Notes under the pieces: model-generated
Told to the model about the DNA's origin: nothing
The model's input: only the letters and a program-made list of their open reading frames with translations
Databases searched by the model: none
Assembly: GCF_014205335.1 (NCBI RefSeq)
Contig: NZ_JACHNH010000001.1
Coordinates: 6,442,501 to 6,506,500 of the forward strand
DNA from: Amorphoplanes digitatis
GTDB taxonomy: Bacteria > Actinomycetota > Actinomycetes > Mycobacteriales > Micromonosporaceae
Length of the DNA stretch: 64,000 nt
Reading direction: 5' to 3'
Program-made: the position numbers and the translations under genes
In this document: piece by piece, positions 58,997 through 64,000 of the stretch
How the letters are laid out: each line of letters begins with the position of its first letter
How positions within the stretch are numbered: position 1 is the stretch's first letter

Positions 58997-59615
58997 TTGC
59001 CTTGCTCAGCCTAACCGAGCCGACCTGCGGTTTACACCGACAATCGGCTGCCCGGCGGGCCGCACAGGAGAGAACTCTACACGGCCCGCCACCGGACCCG
59101 AACCCGGGCCACCCCGTCGCGCCGGGGGGAGGAATCGGTCCATCGGATCGGTGGGCGACTCCGGCCGGATGTAGCGGCCGGCGGGTACGCGATGTCGCGT
59201 GGCAGGCGTAGTCGCGGGAGATCTTGCGGCGAGCCCGGCGCCGGCGGTTGCGGCGCGTCCGGTCGGCGCAGCGCGCCGGCGGGTGGGGGCTCCGGCCGAA
59301 CCGGCGGAGTCGCTGGGGGTGGGCCTGAGACCAGCGGTTCGCACGCCGTACCGGCGGCACCCGCGACGCGGGGACGTTCTGGGCCGGGTGGAGCTTTTGT
59401 CGAAGGGAAGGTCGCCCGTCGCTCTTGGTCTCACCTTGACGTCCCGATTCCCCCGTAACGCTCCGCGTAACCGGGCGAGGGCGACCTTATCCCTGCAACG
59501 AGATCAATGGTCGTCGACGGACCTTGTGCGAAGCATGGGACAATGATGTTGTTCCTTGTTGTTATCTTGAATCCCCTGGTGGGACCCATCTGGGCGAAGG
59601 GTGTGCTGAGGTCAG
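58997..59615. other. tRNA upstream/SARP promoter region, no gene recognised
   Basis: Only GC-rich low-complexity frames. The tRNA promoter must lie at its left end and the SARP promoter at its right end, where a more AT-rich patch (TGATGTTGTTCCTTGTTGTT, 59544-59563) precedes the TTG start. Confidence 0.5.
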
Positions 59616-62591
59616 TTGGCGGCGGAGTTCGGGGTTCTCGGCGCGGTGGAGGCCCGGATCGACGGCCGGTCGATCGTTCTCGGACATGCTCGGCAGCGGT
59701 GCGTTCTCGGTGTTCTCCTGGTCGAGGCCGGTCGGCCGGTCACGGTCGACCAGCTGATCGACCGGGTGTGGGGGCAGGACGCCCCGCAGCGGGCCGCCGG
59801 TGCGCTCTACAGCTACCTGTCCCGGTTGCGGGGGGCCGTCGCCGGCGCCGAGGCGGCGATCGAGCGTCAGCCCAGCGGGTACGTCCTGACCGTCGACCCG
59901 CAGACGGTGGATCTCCATCGCTTCCGTCGGCTGATCACGGCGGCGCGGGCGTCGGAGTCGGACCAAGCGGCCACGGATCTGATAACTGAGGCGCTGGCCT
60001 TGTGGCGTGGCGAGCCGTTCGCCGGCCTGGACACTCCGTGGCTGGACTCGACGCGGCGGCTGTTGCTCAACGAGCGGTTCGCCGCCGAGCTGGACCGTAA
60101 CGACGTGTTGCTCCGGCTGGGACGGCATGGCGAGCTGTTGCCCGCCCTGTCCGCCGCGGCCGCCGAGTATCCGCTGGATGAGCGGCTGGCCGAGCAGTCG
60201 ATGCTCGCCCTCTACCGGTGCGGTCGGCAGGCCGACGCCGACGAGCAGTACCGGCGGATCCGCCGGGGGCTCGCCGACGAACTCGGCAGCGATCCTGGCA
60301 CCGCGCTGCGCCGGCTGCACGAGCGGATCCTCGCCGCCGACCCCACCCTGGACGTCCCGGTGGGTGACGCCCGTGGCCCGGGTGTCCAGCTTGCCGCTCC
60401 CACGACGGTGCCGGCGCAACTGCCGGCGGACGTGCGCGCCTTCACCGGGCGTACCGGGGAGCTCGCCGCGCTCGACCGGTTGCTCGCGCCGCCCGACGGC
60501 GACGAGCCGCCGCTGACCGTCGCTCTTCTCTCCGGTACGGCCGGAGTGGGCAAGTCCGCCCTGGCCGTCCGGTGGGCGCACCGCGTCCGGGAGGCTTTTC
60601 CCGACGGGCAGCTGTACGTGAACCTGCGCGGCTACGACGCCGAGCAGCCGGTGGCGGTCGCCGACGTGCTTGCCTCGTTCCTGACCGCGCTCGGCGTGCG
60701 GGGGCCGGAGATTCCGCCGGGGGTCGAGGAGCGTGCCGGCCGCTACCGGTCGGAGCTGACCGGGCGGCGGATGCTCGTGCTGCTCGACAACGCCTCCTCG
60801 GTGGAGCAGGTACGGCCGCTGCTGCCGGGCACCGGTTCCTGCCTGGTGCTGATCACCAGCCGGGACTCGTTGCCGGGGATGGTGGCGGTACACGGCGCCG
60901 AGCGGGTCAGTCTGGATCTGCTTCCGCCGGCGGACGCGGTGGGGCTGCTGCGGCGGCTGATCGGCGTGCGGGTGGACCACGAGCCGTCGGTCGCGGCGGA
61001 CCTGGCCGCGGCGTGTGCCCGGCTGCCGCTGGCGCTGCGGATCGCCGCCGAGCTGGCGGCGGCGCGTGCCGATGTCTCGCTGGCCGAGCTCGTCGCCGAG
61101 CTGGGCGATCACCGGCTGCGGCTGGACCTGCTCGACGCGGGTGGCGATCCGCGTGCGGCGGTCCGGGTCGTCTTCTCCTGGTCGTACCAACATCTGCCGG
61201 CCGACGCGGCGCGGGCGTTCCGGCTGCTCGGGCTGCATCCGGGCGACAGCGTGCACGTCGAGGCCGTTGCGGAGCTGACCGGCACGGACGTCGGCGAGGC
61301 CCGGCGGCTGCTCGGCGTGCTGGTCCGCGCCAGCCTGATTCACGTCGGGCGCGGCGGGCGGTACGGCATGCACGATCTGCTGCGGGCGTACGCGGCGGAA
61401 CTCGCGACGGCGCACGACGCCGCGCCGGACCGCAAGGCCGCGCTGACCCGGCTCTTCGATCATTATCTGGCCGGTTCCGTCGCGGCGATGGACGCGCTCT
61501 ACCCGGAGCACGCCGCGGCCGCGGGTGATCCGGACACGGCCCGGAACTGGATCGAGGCCGAACGGCCCAACCTGGCCGCCGCCTGCACGTACGGCGCCGC
61601 ACACGGCTGGTATCGGCACGCTATCGACCTGGCGGGAACCCTGTTCCGTTATCTCGACGCCGGCGGGCCGGTCGCCGAGGCGGTCACCGTCACCGCGTCC
61701 GCCGTTTCGGCGGCGCGGGCCGTCGGGGACCGGGCGGCGCAGGCCCGGGCACTGTCCGATCTGGGCCGGTTGCACCGGCGGCAGGGTCGCCTCGACGAGG
61801 CGGCCGAGACCTACCGGCAGGCCCTGGCGCTCTACGCCGACCTCGGCGAGCGCGCCGCCGAGGCGGTGGCGTTGCGCAACCTGGGCAGCGTCCACTGGCG
61901 ACTCGGCGACTACCGGCGGGCCGCGGACCACTATCAGCGGGCCTGGTCACACCACCGGCAGCTGGGCGACGAGGCCGGGCAGGCCGACGCCCTGGTACGG
62001 CTCGGGCTGGTCGACGCCCGGCTCGGCGACGAGGCGCAGGCGACGGAGCGGCTCCAGGCGGCCCTGGAACTCTCCGCGCGGCTCGGCGACCGGTTCAGCG
62101 AGGCGTACGCGCTCTCCCTGCTCGCGCGGCTGTCCCGCCGGCCGGCTCAGCTCGAACGGGCCGCCTTGCAGCTCGAACAGAGCCTCGCCGCGGTGCGGCA
62201 GGCCGAGGACCGTACCGCTGAGGCGTACGTGTTGACCGATCTCGCCGCGGTCTACGCCCGCGGTGACCGGCTCGCCGACGCCGCCGGTCATCTGCGCCGG
62301 GCCCTGGTCCTGCACCGGCGGATCGGGGACCGGGCCAGCGAGGCCGAGGCGCTCAACGACCTCGGCCAGGTTCTGCGCGCCGCGGGCGACGCGGCGGAGG
62401 CCCGCACCCAGCACGACCAGGCGCTGGTCCTGGCCCGGGAGATCGGCGACCGGTACGAGCAGGCCCGCGCTCACGACGGCATCGCTGCCACAGACGGCGA
62501 CGGGGCGAACCTGGAGCTCGCCCGGCGCATCTTCGCCGACCTCGCGGTGCCCGCCGCGCCGAGCCTCGGATCTCCCGCGTCCTCGTCCTAG
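59616..62591 (+). CDS. SARP/AfsR-type transcriptional regulator (OmpR-HTH, BTAD, NTPase, TPR)
   Basis: A 991-residue regulator of the AfsR/DnrI group. The DNA-binding domain (FGVLGAVEARIDGRSIVLGH to ~95) and bacterial transcriptional activation domain (~100-245; GLDTPWLDSTRRLLLNERFA) are followed by a STAND NTPase with Walker A SGTAGVGKSALAVRW (~307) and sensor LVLLDNASSVEQVRPLLPG, then TPR-like repeats (~690-960; RALSDLGRLHRRQGRLDEAA). Such proteins control secondary metabolism or stress genes. The start is TTG with a TGAGGT ribosome site. It ends 1 bp from the convergent SLOG-like gene; no antibiotic cluster is visible, so its target is unknown. Confidence 0.87.
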   Translation: MAAEFGVLGAVEARIDGRSIVLGHARQRCVLGVLLVEAGRPVTVDQLIDRVWGQDAPQRAAGALYSYLSRLRGAVAGAEAAIERQPSGYVLTVDPQTVDLHRFRRLITAARASESDQAATDLITEALALWRGEPFAGLDTPWLDSTRRLLLNERFAAELDRNDVLLRLGRHGELLPALSAAAAEYPLDERLAEQSMLALYRCGRQADADEQYRRIRRGLADELGSDPGTALRRLHERILAADPTLDVPVGDARGPGVQLAAPTTVPAQLPADVRAFTGRTGELAALDRLLAPPDGDEPPLTVALLSGTAGVGKSALAVRWAHRVREAFPDGQLYVNLRGYDAEQPVAVADVLASFLTALGVRGPEIPPGVEERAGRYRSELTGRRMLVLLDNASSVEQVRPLLPGTGSCLVLITSRDSLPGMVAVHGAERVSLDLLPPADAVGLLRRLIGVRVDHEPSVAADLAAACARLPLALRIAAELAAARADVSLAELVAELGDHRLRLDLLDAGGDPRAAVRVVFSWSYQHLPADAARAFRLLGLHPGDSVHVEAVAELTGTDVGEARRLLGVLVRASLIHVGRGGRYGMHDLLRAYAAELATAHDAAPDRKAALTRLFDHYLAGSVAAMDALYPEHAAAAGDPDTARNWIEAERPNLAAACTYGAAHGWYRHAIDLAGTLFRYLDAGGPVAEAVTVTASAVSAARAVGDRAAQARALSDLGRLHRRQGRLDEAAETYRQALALYADLGERAAEAVALRNLGSVHWRLGDYRRAADHYQRAWSHHRQLGDEAGQADALVRLGLVDARLGDEAQATERLQAALELSARLGDRFSEAYALSLLARLSRRPAQLERAALQLEQSLAAVRQAEDRTAEAYVLTDLAAVYARGDRLADAAGHLRRALVLHRRIGDRASEAEALNDLGQVLRAAGDAAEARTQHDQALVLAREIGDRYEQARAHDGIAATDGDGANLELARRIFADLAVPAAPSLGSPASSS

Positions 62592-62592
62592 G

Positions 62593-63066
62593 TCAGGCGC
62601 GGAGGACGCCGTCCAGCCACAGCACGGTGACCGGGAGTCCACGGGCCCGGGCATAGGCGACGATGTCCGCGGTTCCGCCCAGGCCGCGGGCCGGGCGGCC
62701 GTCCCAGACGGCGAAGAGATGATCGCAGCGCTCCACCAGGGCCTGACCGGCGGCGAGGAAGGCGTGCTCGCTGGGCTCCGGGTAGGGCATAGTGATCACC
62801 GTCACTGCCGCTCGCCTGAGGTCCTCGAACCGCGCCCGGCTGTCGTCCGCGATCAGCGATCCGGCGTAGCCCTCGCACGGCAGCACCACCTCAAGGGTGC
62901 CGCCGGCCGCCAGGATCTGGGTGGCGAACAGCTGGTCAGCGCCATCGGCGAGGTTCGACACCCCGTGCAGCCGGGTCCCGGCGGGCAGCACCCGGCGCCA
63001 ATGGTCCACCACGTGGTCGACGATGGCCGGCGGGAGAATTCGATGACCGGTGACACCGAATCGCAC
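62593..63066 (-). CDS. SLOG-like nucleotide-binding protein
   Basis: A 157-residue Rossmann-like protein. The start VRFGVTGHRILPPAIVDHVV, then HGVSNLADGADQLFATQILA and VVLPCEGYAGSL, is typical of small SLOG/YspA-like proteins (DprA/LOG superfamily), which bind or process nucleotides. The frame runs to 63207, but GTG 63066 has TACGGAGG just upstream and starts the conserved fold. It lies head-to-head with a TIR-domain gene 130 bp away, so the two probably share a divergent promoter and a role in nucleotide signalling (inference). Confidence 0.65.
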   Translation of the reverse strand: MRFGVTGHRILPPAIVDHVVDHWRRVLPAGTRLHGVSNLADGADQLFATQILAAGGTLEVVLPCEGYAGSLIADDSRARFEDLRRAAVTVITMPYPEPSEHAFLAAGQALVERCDHLFAVWDGRPARGLGGTADIVAYARARGLPVTVLWLDGVLRA

Positions 63067-63196
63067 ATCGACCTCCGTACCAGGGCTCGTCCAGCTCGAG
63101 CGCACCATGACGATACGGTCTCCCGCCTTTCTCATGGGGGCAGAGACAGGGCACAATCTGTCGTCGCCGTACGCGCCGACCGTCGGGGGACCTGCA

Positions 63197-64000
63197 ATGA
63201 CCTTCAATGGGTTTATTTCGTACAGTCATGCCGCGGACGGGCGGCTGGCTCCCGCCGTGCAGCGAGGTCTGCACAGGTTGGCCAAGCCCTGGCATCGACG
63301 GCGCGCCCTGTGGATCTTCCGAGATCAGACCGGTCTGGCGGTGACGCCGGGGCTATGGTCGTCGATCCAGACCGCGTTGGACGGCTCGGAGTACTTCGTG
63401 CTGCTCTCCTGTCCCGAGGCCGCGCAGTCGCACTGGGTGAACAAGGAGATCGAGCACTGGATCGCGACGAAGTCGGCGGATCGGATCCTGCCGGTGGTGA
63501 CCGACGGTGAGTGGGAGTGGGATCGGGAGCGTCACGACTTCACCGAGGACTCGACGGCGGTGCCCGAGGCGCTGCGGGGGGTGTTCGCCGAGGAGCCGCT
63601 GTTCCTGGATCTGCGGTGGGCGCGCGGCAGCGAGCATCTGAGCCTGCAGCATTCCCGTTTCCGGGACGCGATCGCCCAGCTGGCGGCGCCGATGCACGGG
63701 GTGAGCAAGGACGAGCTGGAGGGTGAGGACGTCCGGCAGCATCGCCGGGCCCGCCGGCTGCGGTCCGGTGCGGTGGCGACGTTGGTGGTGCTGACCTTGC
63801 TGGCGGCGCTGACCAGTGTGTCGGCGGTGCGTAACTCGGAGCGGGCGACGGCCGCGGCGGCGGAGGCGTTGCGTCAGCAGCAGGCGGCGGAGACGCAGCG
63901 CAGCAGCGCCGAGCGGTCCGCCGAGGAGGCGAGCCGGCAGCAGGCGGAGGCGAGCCGGCAGCAGGAGGCGGCGCGCGAGCAGCAGGCCCTGGCGACGGCC
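63197..64000 (+). CDS. TIR-domain membrane protein with coiled coil (3' cut by window)
   Basis: 268 residues are visible and the frame is open at the window end. Residues 1-~165 form a TIR domain: start NGFISYSHAADGRLAPAVQR, a box-2-like FRDQTGLAVTPGLWSSIQTA, and WVNKEIEHWI with the glutamate (~84) that serves as catalytic residue in TIR NADases. One membrane span follows (SGAVATLVVLTLLAALTSV, ~190-208), then a glutamine/alanine/arginine-rich coiled coil. In actinobacteria such proteins often end in WD40 or TPR sensor repeats, which would lie beyond the window. GGGGGA precedes ATG 63197. Confidence 0.85.
   Translation, partial: MTFNGFISYSHAADGRLAPAVQRGLHRLAKPWHRRRALWIFRDQTGLAVTPGLWSSIQTALDGSEYFVLLSCPEAAQSHWVNKEIEHWIATKSADRILPVVTDGEWEWDRERHDFTEDSTAVPEALRGVFAEEPLFLDLRWARGSEHLSLQHSRFRDAIAQLAAPMHGVSKDELEGEDVRQHRRARRLRSGAVATLVVLTLLAALTSVSAVRNSERATAAAAEALRQQQAAETQRSSAERSAEEASRQQAEASRQQEAAREQQALATA

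Noticed and set aside
58962..59360. Minus-strand frame ending SPGGGMADALA
   Set aside because: Its C-terminus is a read-through into the 5' part of tRNA-Leu, a common artefact; the rest is low-complexity.

Overview
The window is very GC-rich, with actinobacterial codon use, GTG/TTG starts, a mycothiol-type maleylpyruvate isomerase, PaaX/IclR/SARP regulators and serine-recombinase islands. It fits a filamentous actinomycete, plausibly Micromonosporaceae (Actinoplanes-like). That placement is inference from gene content only; no rRNA or other taxonomic marker is present.

Region 1 (about 1-31 kb) is a dense aromatic-catabolism supercluster. A minus-strand operon (6646 to 201) encodes a lipoprotein binding protein, two sugar-type ABC permeases, a secreted tannase/feruloyl-esterase-family hydrolase and a benzoate-CoA-ligase-like enzyme. 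A LysR regulator then leads into catB-catA-catC, the catechol branch of the beta-ketoadipate pathway. An aryl-aldehyde dehydrogenase and a XylB-like aryl-alcohol dehydrogenase follow, ending at a strong terminator, and then a PaaX regulator. On the minus strand (21782 to 13844), six tightly coupled genes make a CoA-dependent salicylate-to-gentisate pathway and the gentisate ring-cleavage route: salicylyl-CoA 5-hydroxylase, an NDP-forming CoA ligase, an AMP-forming aryl ligase, gentisate 1,2-dioxygenase, an FAH-family hydrolase and a mycothiol-type maleylpyruvate isomerase. A Tat-exported GMC oxidoreductase and a divergent IclR regulator follow. Next come a small MarR-controlled redox operon that ends in a broken hydratase gene, a TetR regulator and a secreted type-B carboxylesterase. 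Together these genes suggest uptake of a phenolic glycoside or ester and its oxidation through alcohol, aldehyde and acid to catechol and gentisate (inference).

Region 2 (about 31-59 kb) is an accreted mobile island ending at a tRNA-Leu(GAG) gene (58912-58996, minus). Six same-orientation copies of a 9-bp tRNA 3'-end motif (GTGTCCGAG, one with a T variant) lie at 31708, 37916, 45167, 48472, 54827 and 58911. Two intact serine recombinases and one decayed copy are each followed by such a site, and further recombinase, integrase and IS fragments (IS6-, IS5-, IS3-like) are scattered through the island. A tRNA-Pro 3' remnant with a tyrosine-integrase stub marks another old insertion. Cargo includes a TolB-like secreted beta-propeller protein; an ECF sigma factor whose anti-sigma protein carries the same extracytoplasmic domain as a neighbouring lipoprotein; a large penicillin-binding protein with a third, beta-lactamase-like domain; an S41 peptidase; a SNF2 helicase; and a PadR/membrane-protein pair. 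Chromosomal genes caught at junctions are truncated (alcohol dehydrogenase, response regulator, glycosyltransferase).

Region 3 (about 59-64 kb) lies beyond the tRNA. It holds a SARP/AfsR-like regulator with NTPase and TPR domains, a small SLOG-like protein, and head-to-head with it a TIR-transmembrane-coiled-coil protein that runs off the window. The SLOG/TIR pair is the best candidate here for an undescribed NAD+- or nucleotide-signalling immune module. The three-domain PBP and the duplicated sigma-factor sensor are the other two leads.
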